Shown: piece by piece, positions 1-11,800 of the stretch | How positions within the stretch are numbered: the stretch's first letter is position 1 | How the letters are laid out: each line of letters begins with the position of its first letter | From: Struthidea cinerea | Taxonomy: Eukaryota; Chordata; Aves; Passeriformes; Corcoracidae | DNA: 64,000 nt | Direction of reading: 5' to 3' | Assembly: GCA_013397865.1 (NCBI GenBank) | Contig: VZTI01000422.1 | Span: 58,949-122,948 of the forward strand | Translations under genes and position numbers: made by a program | The notes under the pieces: generated by a model | The model's input: only the letters and a program-made list of their open reading frames with translations | What the model was told of the DNA's origin: nothing | The model's database searches: none

Positions 1-1549
1 CGAGTCACTGGTTCATGGAGAGGTGGAAGAGTAGCAGTGGATAAATCCCAACATGATGTCAATGACAGACAGCACCTGCTCTGCCTTCTCTAGCATCCCA
101 GAGGATCTTTCCCTTCCTCCTGACAGGACAGGAGTGTCTGAGGGTGCAGTTCCTTTCTGACACCACCCATGGCCTGCACAAGTGATCCTCCTCCCCATTC
201 CTTCCCACCCAGCAGGGGATCTCAGCTCCTCACCCAGCCTTGACACCTCTTCAGCTCTGGGCTCCCTCCCTCCCCAGTGAGTTCCAGCCCCTTTTGATGG
301 AGCCCCTGCTCCTCCCAGCCTCTTTTAATGAAATCCCTGTCGCCCCAGCTCTGATTCCCCCAGTCCCCTTTAGTGGAATCCCCAGAGCTGCCCTTAACCC
401 AGACCCTGCAGCCCACCCAGGCCCTGGCCTGGGGCCCACCTGCCCTATGCCCAGTTCCTGTTATGGTGTAATCCTGCTCCCCACTGCTCCTGCAGGGATG
501 CCACCACTGGAAGGGATGGGATGGGCCCCAGCCCAGGGACTGTGTGGGGCACTGGGCTCAGAGCAGTCCCAGCTGTGTGAGACCAAGGGGCACTGGGTGA
601 GTGTGATCCCACAGGCTTCATGGGGCTGTGGGGCCCTGGATTTGAGGTGACCCTGCAGACCATGTGGAGCCACAGGGCTTGGGACAGCCACAAAGGCTGT
701 GGGAGCCTTGGAGCCCCTGACTGGGGCAGTCCCTCAGTGAGGCTAGCTGGGGCATAGGGTGCAGGGGACTCTTCCAGCATGCTCTGCATGGTTTAGTACC
801 CAAAAATGCCAGCTGGGTGCTCCCCTGAGCAGCGGGAGTCACCTTGTTTTTCCGGTTCTCCCAGGAAGTGGGTGCAGGGCAGTGCGGAGCTGGGGCACAG
901 GGCAGAGCACCCCACACATCCCAGCCCTGCACTGGGCTGCACCCCGTGCTCGTGAGTTTGGGGCCTTACTGGGGGGTTGTAACAAAGTGGGTTTGTCTGG
1001 GTGCTGCTGGTACATGTGTTTGGGAACGGAGCAAATCAGATTTATGGAAAAGCTGCTGGATGTAGGTTGAGCGGGGACAAGGGCTGAGTCGCCTGGTGCA
1101 GCCATTGGTGAGGGGGTGAGTGGAGCTGTTTGGCTGGAAGAGCAGAGCTGGATTAGGGGTTGTTGTTTGGTTCTTTGCTAATCCCTAATCTCTTAATTCT
1201 CCTCTGGGAGAGGTAACACTTGAAATTAGCAGCAGGTGGGGACCCACCTGGGAGGTGGGCATTGAACTTTCCCAATTTTCCACGGGAGAGCGAGTTTGGG
1301 AGGTGCTGTTGGGCTTGGTGCAGACATGAGGTGGCAGCTGGGCTCCTCCTTTGCTTCCTGGCATCTGCTGAGTCCATTGTCTTGAACGGAGCAGCAAGAG
1401 TTTGGGAGCTGCTTCCCGCACTCTGCCCTGAGCCGCTTCATCCTGAGACCCAAGGTCAGCGCTCCTGCCAACCCTCTGAACTCAGCTGAAGTGGTTCAAA
1501 GGGGAATAGATGTATGAATCAAGAGTAATTTTGTGTCATTATCATGCCC
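1..1549. other. Left end of window, upstream of CRY4, nothing recognised
   Basis: Moderately GC-rich sequence with frames on both strands that have no recognisable domains or splice context. It could hold a CRY4 5' UTR exon or the end of a neighbouring gene. Confidence 0.35.
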
Positions 1550-1965
1550 AGCTCTGCTCTGGAGACAGGCTGGGAGAGCGGGGGGTGTCCAGCCTAGAGA
1601 AGAAAAGGGGAGACCTCAGAGCCCCTTCCAGTGCTTAAAGGGGCTCCAAGAGAGCTGGAAAGAGACTTTTGATAAGGGTCTAGAGGAACAAGACAAGGGG
1701 GAATGGCTTCCCACTGCTAGAGGGCAGGGTTAGATGGGATATTGGAAGAAATTCTTCCCTGTGAGGGTGGGGAGGCCCTGGCACAGGGTGCCCAGAGCAG
1801 CTGTGGCTGCCCCTGGATCCCTGGAAGTGTCCAAGGCCAGGTTGGCCAGGGCTTGGAGCAACCTGGGCTAGTGGAAGGTGTCCCTGCCCATGGCAGGGGG
1901 TGGAAATGAATGGGCTTTAAGATCCCTTCCAACCCAAACCAGTCCGGGATTCTGTGAAATCCATA
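1550..1965 (+). mobile_element. CR1 3' end, upstream of CRY4
   Basis: Contains the CR1 3' signature: GGGTTAGATGGGATATTGG, GGCCCTGGCACAGGGTGCCC, CCATGGCAGGGGGTGGAA and the terminal CCTTCCAACCC...GATTCTGTGA. Confidence 0.85.
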
Positions 1966-2424
1966 AATTCAGATGTCTCCTACTACAATCCCCTGACAGA
2001 GGGAGTATTGTACCAGGTCTCTGATGAGCTGATTGCTCCTGTAGACTTCCTTGAAATCAGTTGATGACTTCCAGAGGGTTTGCTGACAGCCACATCTGTG
2101 GGGTTAAAAAGTGTTTGTGCACTAAATGGAGCTCTGGCAGCTCCATCTGTTTTGATTCCTTCCTTCTGGTGAGTGTTATTGGGATGTAATTTCATTGAGG
2201 GATTTAATTTAAGGATTTAAGTGACTCATTTGGGGCAGAGACCATTCTCTGTGGAGCTGGGTGGTGATCCTGCTGCTGAATTGTGGGGCCAGAGGAGAGG
2301 TTTGGTCTTGTTCCTGCTTTTCTCTCTCATGAAAACTTATCAAAGCAAGAGGTTTGTGGTAAAAGCTGCAGAGGATTTTTTTTGAGCTCTATTTCTAATT
2401 GTTAATTGACCTTGTTCTTTATAG
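1966..2424 (+). other. Sequence just upstream of the first CRY4 coding exon, probably intron
   Basis: Ends in a T-rich tract and TTCTTTATAG at 2415-2424, a good 3' splice site, so the first coding exon is probably preceded by an intron. No TATA box or CpG island is visible next to the ATG. Confidence 0.5.
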
Positions 2425-2472
2425 GGATTGGGTATCCTGAAAGCCAAGAGTTCCCTTCCTCCTGTAGCCAGG

Positions 2473-2885
2473 ATGCTGCATCGTACCATTCACCTTTTCC
2501 GGAAGGAGCTCCGGCTCCACGACAACCCAGTGCTGCTGGCTGCCCTGGAGTCCTCAGAGGCCCTGTACCCCGTGTACATCTTGGACAGAGCATTCCTGAC
2601 CTCCTCCATGCACATCGGGGCCCTGCGCTGGCACTTCCTGCTCCAGTCCCTTGAGGATCTTCACAAAAACTTGGGCCAGCTGGGCTCCTGCTTGCTGGTT
2701 ATTCAAGGGGAGTATGAGACCGTTCTTAGGGATCACATCCAGAAATGGAATATCACGCAAGTGACGCTGGATGCAGAGATGGAGCCATTTTACAAGGAGA
2801 TGGAGGCCAACATCCGGCGCCTGGGGGCAGAGCTGGGCTTTGAGGTGCTCTCCCTGGTGGGCTACAGCCTGTACAATACCCAGCG
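2473..2885 (+). CDS. CRY4: CRY4 coding exon 1
   Basis: Encodes residues 1-137 plus two bases of codon 138. It covers most of the photolyase alpha/beta domain (HLFRKELRLHDN near the start, ALRWHFLLQSL in the middle). The donor is CAGCG|GTATGTG. The reading frame is open upstream to the pyrimidine-rich acceptor at 2424, so the exon probably starts at 2425 with 48 bases of 5' UTR. Confidence 0.95.
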
Positions 2886-5800
2886 GTATGTGACTGCCCC
2901 AAACCCACAAGTGTCTCCAGGGAGGTCATTTTAGAAGAGAAAAATCCAAGTGTCTTGGATTTTTGTTTGGAGAAAATTGGACTGGCTGAGGTGAACGTGG
3001 TGCTGTTTGCTGGAGAAACTTTGTGTGCTCCTCTGTTGGAAGGAACAGAATAGATTGTGCACAGGTTTCAGGATTTCAGCCTAAAGAGCTGGTTAACTTT
3101 TTCCTTTTGGGCAGTTTAATTCACATAAAAACTTACTCTTTTAAACAGAGTGGAAGAAATTCTCTATATACACATTTAACAGGACTCGTAAAAGTTCTGT
3201 TAAATGTGGTAAAGAATTTTTGGTGTCAGATTTTTTCAAAATCTTTCGAATCAACTTTCACTGGTGTCTGGACACACTTGGATCCAAGCTGTTATTCAGT
3301 GCTGAATGACTGAAAATGTTGAAATTACTAAGAAGGAAAATAGGAATAACTAAACCAGCCCTAACACTCCAGTTGTGCAAAACCCCTAAATTATGTAAAT
3401 GAATGGATGTGTGTAACTTGCTGTCTTGAATTCAAGCTGTTTGCACAGGTGATTGCTCACAGATGACAGTTATTTACTGCCCTGAACCTGTTGTTTGTGA
3501 CACCAGAGGCATCCCACACCCTGTCCTGTGTGTCCTGGCTGTCTGTGGCTGTACAGGTGAAGCCATGGCTAGAATCCTGATCCCAGCTTTGTTGTCTCAG
3601 GTCTTGAGAAACTGCTCTTGAGATAGATGTACATTCACTCAGGAGAGTTTTACTTGTAAAATCTGTAATTTCCACGTTCAGTTGTACTAATGGAGTTGTT
3701 ATAGTCTGTGATGTCACCTTCCTGTCCACTGGCAGCTCCAGCTTCTTCCTTGGTTTCTGTTGTGTGAAAAGTGATCTTGGGTTTTTTTTAGGATTTTGGA
3801 CCTAAATGGTGGGAGTCCCCCATTAACTTACAAGAGGTTCCTTCACATTCTGTCTCTGCTTGGTGACCCTGAGGTGCCTGTCCGAAACCTCACAGCTGAA
3901 GACTTCCAGTAAGTATCAGCCAGTGAGTGGGAATTGCTGGGCCTCTTTGCCCAAAAGAATAGCCAGGGCCAAATGATAAGGATGCATTTTAGACGTTTTC
4001 TTGTTTTATTTCTGTGCATGGAGGGTTATAGATTCTATATATACAGGGGATGTGACTGTTGTTAGGAGGGGAGAGCAGATGGTGGAATGGTCTGATACTC
4101 AGCTCTTTTGGTATTTGTGCAGCAGATTTCCCACCATGTGGGACACCTCATGAAATAATGGTTGGATTCAATGATTTAAAGGTCTTTTCCAACCTTAATG
4201 ATTCTGTGATTCCATAAAAGTCTTAAGCTTTTGCAAGGCACCTTGAGAAAAGCTTTTAAGAGATGGCAAACTCCTACAGAGGAATGCCTGGGGAATTTAC
4301 TCAAAGGCATGCTCTACATTCCTCTCAAGATTTTGGACAGGAATTGGATGAACCACTATAGTTTGTTTTATGCAGGAAGTTCGGTGGAATAATCCTACTG
4401 TTCCCTCCTGGCTTTAAATCTCTCCTCTCCTCTGCTGTATGGGAAAGAGGGACTGAGCTCATGTCTCCCAGGACTTGAGAAGAAGCTCAGAGTCAAGGAT
4501 GTCTTGTGTTTAGCACTGCATGAGGTCAGTGATCCAAAGGGAGGTAAGACTGGGGCAGGAGAGAGCTGGGATGGGACTGCAGGTACTTGGGATTCAATGT
4601 CAGGTTCCTCCTGCATGGCCTCAGCTCAGTGCCACCAACCCAGGCTTGGGTCTTCCCATCTTGGGGGGGTTCTGTTAACTCCTGAATGTTGTCCTCAGAC
4701 AGTCTGATGACAAGACTCATGTAAGTACTGGGATATATAAGTTCCTATATTTTTTTCTAGCACTTTTTTTTTCCCCTTTCTTGCCTAATTTGTTTGTTTA
4801 GACTTTTAAAATTAATGCTGATGAGAGATAAGTGGTTCACCTGCTTCCCAGCAGGCCTGAGCTATGTCAGTGCTCTGAGAGCGGCACTGGCCCCACCTCT
4901 GTAGGTGTCTGCAGCAGGGCTGAGCTCAGGTTTGCCCAGGTAAGTACAAAGATCTGTTGATGTCTGAGTTCATTCATGGGTTGTGAGAAATCTCTGTACC
5001 ACCAACACTTCCTTGGGCCTCTTCATCTGTTTTACGGGGTGGGGAAGAAAAACCAAACTGATGCTCTTCCAGCCTTACGGGGGGCAGAGGCCTTGGGAAG
5101 CGTTAGCAACTGAGGCTGAGGAGATGTTGGGGGGCTGCTCAGGGGTGTGGGCTTTGGGAGCCTCCACCTTGGTTAGGAACAAGCAGCCAGGGTGGCCGAG
5201 GAAGCTGATCAGCCTCCTTCCCAATGAAACTGAAAGAGAGCAGGTTTGGATTAGATGTTGGGAAGAATTCTCCCTGTGAGGGTGGGGAGGCCCTGGCACA
5301 GGATGCCCAGAGAAGCTCTGGCTGCCCCATGCCTGGAAGTGTCCAAGGCCAGGTTGGACAGGGCTTGGAGCAACCTGGGACAGTGGAAGGTGTCCCTGCC
5401 CATGGCAGGGGGTGGGACTGGGTGAGCTTTAAGGTCCCATCCACCCAAACCAGTCTGGGATTCTGTGAAACCTCTCCAGAACAACCTCTCCTCAGAGGCA
5501 CAGGATCTGGAGTGGCCTTTGGAGGCAGCACCATAATTGTGTTTAGGGTCTGAGGAGGCTCTTGGTTCCCTCCTAGGGATGGATGTGACAGCTGGGAGCA
5601 ACTGGAGAGGAGCTGTCTCCGAGCCTTGTGTAGGGGATGGGAACTGAAAGGGGTCTGAGCTGTGGGTCTGCAGCTGCTCTGAGCACTGTAACTTGGTGGG
5701 ACTGTTCCTCTTTCCCCAGTTCAGGCTAGAATTCCCTGGAGCAATTGCAGGATGAGCTCTTCTCCCCCAGGAGAGTACAGCCTGGGATTTCTGGCTGTGC

Positions 5801-8800
5801 TTTCATTCCCTGTGCTCTGTGGACCATGACAGAGGAGACTTGGCGTGTGCCATGGACAGGGGCTGCCCCTGTCTCCTGGCTCCTGTTGCCCCTTTCAAAG
5901 AGTTTTCTCTCTCACTTCAGGAGATGTAGGGCCCCTGACCCGGGCCTGGCTGAGTGTTACAGGGTGCCTCTCCCTGTGGATTTGAAGATTTCCGCAGAGA
6001 GCCTTTCCCCTTGGAGAGGAGGGGAGACTGAAGGGCTGCAGCGCCTGGAGCAACACTTGACTGACCAGGTCAGCCCTGATGGAACACAAGGGGGATGGTG
6101 GTGGCTCCAGGTGGGCTGAGGTCAGTGCCCAGCTTGGCTTGGAGGAGGATGGCAGCTTGGGCTCGGGTTTTGTTCTCCTTGATTTCTGGGAGGCGGGAGT
6201 GTTTTCCAGGTATGACATCAAACAAGCCCCTGTGATAGTGAAGCCAGTTCCAAGAGCTTTGCTCTGTTTATTACTGGACATTGTTAATCTTGTGCTGCCT
6301 GAACCCAGATTTCTGTTTTCATTTCAGGGCTGGGTGACAAGTTTTACTAAACCAAGGACAATCCCAAACTCGCTTCTTCCAAGCACCACAGGCCTGAGCC
6401 CATATTTCAGTATGGGCTGTCTGTCAGTTCGGACCTTTTTTTATAGGTTGTCAAACATTTATGCTCAGGTAAGCAAATAATTGGTCCTAAGTAAGCAAAT
6501 CCAAAACTGTGACATGTCTGGCATGGGAGGCAGGATTTAACAGTCAGATCATCTTGGCAGAGACTTGGTGTATCAAAAATGCTGCTTTGTTAATGTCTTC
6601 TCACAGTGTCCCATGAAATCTGTGGAGTGGCTTCATGTTGTGTGAAACACCTGGGAATGTCTGCAGCTCTTCCCAATTAAGTTTTAGAAACAGGATATTA
6701 ATATTCTAAGCTCATATTTTCATCAGGGGCTGTAGTGACAGGACAAGGGGAAGCTTCAAACTGAGAGAGTGGGGTTAGATGGGATATTGGGAAGAAATTC
6801 TTCCCTGTGAAGATGAGGAGGCCCTGGCACAGGGTGCCCAGAGCAGCTGTGGCTGTCCCATGCCTGGAAGTGTCCAAGGCCAGGTTGGATGGGGCTTGGA
6901 GCAACCTGGGCTAGTGGAAGGTGTCCCTGCTCATGGCAAAGGGTGGAGCAAAATGGGATTTAAGGTCCCTTCCAACCCAAATCATTCCATGGTTCTATGA
7001 ATAGGGAGCAAGCAGACGTGGGGTCAGCATGGAAGCCCAGGAAAACCTTGCTAAAATTCAAGGATTTTAGTTTGTCTGTCTGGTGGTACAAGTCCAAGTG
7101 CTGAGTCCTGCAATTTGGCCATAACCTCCTGCAGAGCTACTGGCTGGGGACAGAGTGGCTGGGCAGTGTCCAGGCAGAAAGGGACCTGGGGGTACTGGTT
7201 GACAGCAGGCTGGACATGAGCCGGCAGTGCTCTGGTGGCCAAGCAGGCCAATGGCACCTGGCCTGGATCAGGAATGGTGTGGCCAGCAGGACCAGGGAAG
7301 TCGCTCTTCCCCTGTACTGGGCACTGGTGAGGCCACACCTCGAGTGCTGTGTCCAGTTCTGGGCCCCTCAGTTCAGGAAGGACCTGGAGACACTTGAACG
7401 CCTCCAGAGGAGGGCAACAGGGCTGGTGAAGGGCTTGGAACACAAGCCCTGTGAGGAAGGCTTGAGGGAGCTGGGGCTGTTTAGTCTGGAGAAAAGAAGG
7501 CTCAGAGGTGACCTCATCACTCTCTAGAAGTCCCTGAAAGGTGGGTGCAGCCAGGCGGGGGTTGGTCTCTTTTTCCAGGCAACAGCCGAGGGCACAGTCT
7601 CAAGCTGCACCAGGGGAAATATAGGTTGGGTATTAGGAAAAAGTTTTTTACTGAAAGAGTGATAAAGTTCTGGAATCGTCTGCCCAGGAAAGTGGGGTGG
7701 AGTCACCATCCCTGGATGTGTTTAAAAAAAGATTGGATGTGGCACTCGGTGCCGTGGTTTAGTTGAGGTGGTGTTAAGGCGTGGGTTGGACTCGGTGATC
7801 TTGAAGGTCTCTTCCAACCTGGTGATTCTGTGATTAAGGGAAGTTTTTGATCAGTTTATGCAGTTTTGTTTCTGGAAATCAACTGGTTTTGTCTTAGACA
7901 AGTTTAAATTGTAGCATAAACCAAAACCACTTTCAGAAATCTTGTTTGATTCTTAAGAAGAAGTGAGCTTGAAACCAACCCAAGAAAACCAAGATCCTCC
8001 TGAACCTCCATCTTAAGATTATCTCTTGAGACATGGCTAAGCCACCTGAATTCAGTTAACATGTTAATAAACACATGTTTGGTGTAAGAAATACCAGTGT
8101 AACACTGTTCTGGAAGGTAGATGCAGAATGTTTGAGGTAACACTGAGGTCTGGCAGTTTGGCTTTGCTTTGGGCCCGACAGCGTTGCCTCAGATCTTTGA
8201 TTTCCTTGACTTGAACGTTAAAGTGCCTTGAAACCAGTATTGTAGTCTGATTAATCTTTATTTTATGGGCCTGACAGTCACAAACTGAGTGAGGCTGCAA
8301 TGATATGTGTGAACTGAAGCTGTCACCTTGTGTCTTTTGCAGGCAAAGCACCACTCTCTGCCGCCAGTGTCACTCCAAGGGCAGCTGTTGTGGAGGGAAT
8401 TCTTCTATACAGTAGCATCAGCAACCCCCAACTTCACCCAGATGGCCGGGAACCCCATCTGCCTCCAGATCTGCTGGTACGAGGATGCAGAGAGGCTCCA
8501 CAAATGGAAAATGGTAATGAAGGGCATGGCCACAGCAGCTGCATTGGAGCTTGGAGCTTTCCTCTTCCCTTGATCGGTCCCTGCTGGCAGTTTGAGGGGG
8601 TCTTGGTGTGACAGGCTATGAGAGCTGGGAATGTTCAGCCTGGAGAAGAGAAGGCTCTAGGGAGACCTTAGAGAGCCTTCCAGTGCCTAAAGGGGCTCCA
8701 GGAGAGCTGGAGAGGGACTGGGGACAAGGGATGGAGGGACAGGACACAGGGAATGGCTTCCCACTGCCAGAGGGCAGGGTTAGATGGGATTTTGGGAAGG

Positions 8801-11800
8801 AGTTGTTCCCTGTGAGGGTGGGGAGGCCCTGGCACAGGGTGCCCAGAGCAGCTGTGGCTGCCCCATCCCTGGAAGTGTCCAAGGTCAGGTTGGACAGGGC
8901 TTGGAGCAACCTGGGCTAGTGGAAGGTGTCCCTGCCCATGGCAGGGGGTGGAATGAGCTTTAATGTCCCTTCCCACCCAAACCAGCCTGTGATTCTGTGA
9001 AAGCAGTGTATGAGGGGAGGGTTGATGTTCCTGTTCTGTTGCAGGCACAGACAGGGTTCCCATGGATCGATGCCATTATGACCCAGCTACGCCAGGAAGG
9101 CTGGATCCATCACCTGGCTCGGCATGCTGTTGCCTGCTTCCTGACACGGGGGGACCTCTGGATCAGCTGGGAAGAGGGAATGAAGGTTCACTGCTGGCTT
9201 TTATTTTCCTCTTTTCTGCCTGGCCCTGAGAAACCCTGCACAGCCTGAGTCTAGCAGTGGGAGGGTTCTGCAGAGCAGGGTTTCATTCTGAGTCTTCGTG
9301 TGGATCTCAGGGTTTATGGAATCTCTTGGTTTGTCACTCAGTGCAATGGTGCGAGGTCATTCCCTTCTCCAAATCATCGTGATTTTTGGATAATGAGGAT
9401 ACTGGTGGAGACATGCTCAGTCTATAGCAGGTCCCAAACCCAGAGTTTTTGGGTTGCTCTGTCTTCCTTCTGTCTTTGTGGAGAGCATTCCCGGTGTGCC
9501 TGTGAGGAGGCAGCCCAGGTCCCACAGTGCTGTGCTTCCAGAAGCAACCCCCACCCTTCACCTCCCAGCCTGTTTTTGTCTAGTTATTGCAACGTAGCCA
9601 TTTCAGGGGTGTTTTTCTCTCTCTTCCCATCCCTGACGTGCAGGTGTTTGAAGAGCTGCTTTTAGATGCTGACTACAGCATCAACGCTGGGAACTGGATG
9701 TGGCTGTCAGCCAGCGCTTTCTTCCACCAGTACACGCGGATCTTCTGCCCTGTCCGCTTTGGGAAGCGCACGGACCCCCAGGGCAACTACATCAGGTCAG
9801 GGGACACCCCACCCCACCATCTCCCTGAGAGCTTCTCAAGCTCCTCTGACAGCAGGAGCTGATGAACTGGATCGGTTTGAAACACACACGCACCTGTTCA
9901 ACAATGGTTTTGTTGAACTCATGAGGAAACTGAAGCATGGAGAAGCAGAGAGATACCTGTGGTTCCAAGTGATGGCTGAGCAGGGCTTGTGTTCATTTGT
10001 GAGCACTTGTTGCCTCCAGCACTGTGTTTGATCACCTGACTGGCTCTTCTTTTGAAAGGATTTGGGTAAAACTTCCCACAGCTTCCCTGGTTCCAGTCTG
10101 CACTTTGTTTCTTGCTTTTCATGGAATTCTGGGATGGTTTGGCTTGGACGGGACCTTAAACCTCATACAGTTCCACCCCCTGCCATGGGCAAGGGCACCT
10201 TCCACTATCCTAGGTTTCTCCAAGCCTGGCCTTGGACACTTCCAGGCATGGGGCAGCCACAGCTTCTCTGGGCACCCTGTGCCTGGGCCTCCCCATCCTC
10301 ACAGGGAGGAATAGCCCAATATCCCATCTAACCCTGCCAGCCTTCAGTTGCACACACATAGGTTTTATTTTCCACTCTGAGTCTTTGTTTCAGAGACTCA
10401 TTTCCTTGTCTCTCCATAAGGTGCTGATGGGCTCTCTCAAAGCATGGGGCGTTTCCTGAGCTCACTGCGTTACTGTTGAGCAAACAGCTCCTTTTCCCTG
10501 CATCTCTTCCTCCCATCCTGTCTAGATTTAGGTATTGCCAAGGAGAAGCCCGTGCTGAGGTACCTCACAGAGTAGGACAGAAAATGACTTTGCCATTCTG
10601 CAACAACTTTTTACAATTAGTTTGTTTTTTAAATTTATTAATGTTTAGGATGAAATGTCAGTAAAATGGTTTTGGATAAAAACATATTTTGGATGAAATC
10701 AAAACCGAAGTACTGTTTAAATCACCCCATTTATTCTATGCTGTAAAATTAACTTTTGGAAGATATCATCTATGGAGGTTTGAACACATAAACCCAATTC
10801 TTTTGTGGAGAATGAATCAGAACTTTCCCATGGATTGTAATACCAATATTAACATGGCACAGGTTCCACGTCTCTGAATGTATGAATATTTGCCTGCAGG
10901 ATTATAAACCCCCGCTATTATCCCTGTTTTGTAGGAAATACTTGCCTATACTAAAGAACTTTCCCTCCAAGTACATCTATGAGCCCTGGACAGCACCTGA
11001 AGAGGAGCAGAAGCAAGCAGGGTGTATCATAGGTAATTCATTCACATTCCTTGCTAAGGATTTTCTTGCTGCTAACTATCCAAATTAAATGTGTATGAGA
11101 TGGCAGCATCACACTTCCAATGTAAGCCATCTATCTTCTGAAAGTGGACGAATCCAACAGCCTCCCTTCTGTTCATTCTCCATTAACATTTTTTTTATTG
11201 GAGTCTCATTTCAGAGTACATATTTTTGCCTCAACTTTATGTCCTAAAACTCTTGGATCACTCCAGGCTTCTGTCTTTGAATTTATCCATCTTGGGTGCT
11301 TGGCTGCTTTAAATAGTATCAGAACATCTTGTGCTTTTATTCCTGCTCTAACACATCTTTGAAGGCTCTTATGTCAAAGTGGGAGCTCTTCTCTTTGATG
11401 GAGAGGATTAGGCACTTCCATTTAAGAAAAACTGGAAGTATTTTAAATCTGGGGAAATGTCCTTGCTGAGTCCAGCAAAGGCTCTGTCTCTATGTTGTCC
11501 AGGTCAGGATTACCCCTTCCCCATGGTGAACCACAAGGAAGCCAGTGACCATAACCTGCAGCTGATGAAACAGGTCAGAGAGGAGCAGCACAGAACAGCC
11601 CAGCTCACAAGAGGTGAGAGGTGCTGCAGCACCCATGTTCCCTGTGCTGTGACACACAGGCTGTCCCCAGGAACCCAGGGCTCTGGGGCTGGGCTTTGGG
11701 TGCTTTTCCAGGATGCTTTTCCTCTTTGGATACCAACATCATGCACAGCTCTTCTGGTTACTGTTAAAATACTGTCCCAAGCGGGAGAACAAGAGTTTGA

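Noticed and set aside
240..650. 136-codon Pro-rich frame at the left end
   Set aside because: GC-rich sequence keeps several overlapping frames open on both strands; no domain recognised.
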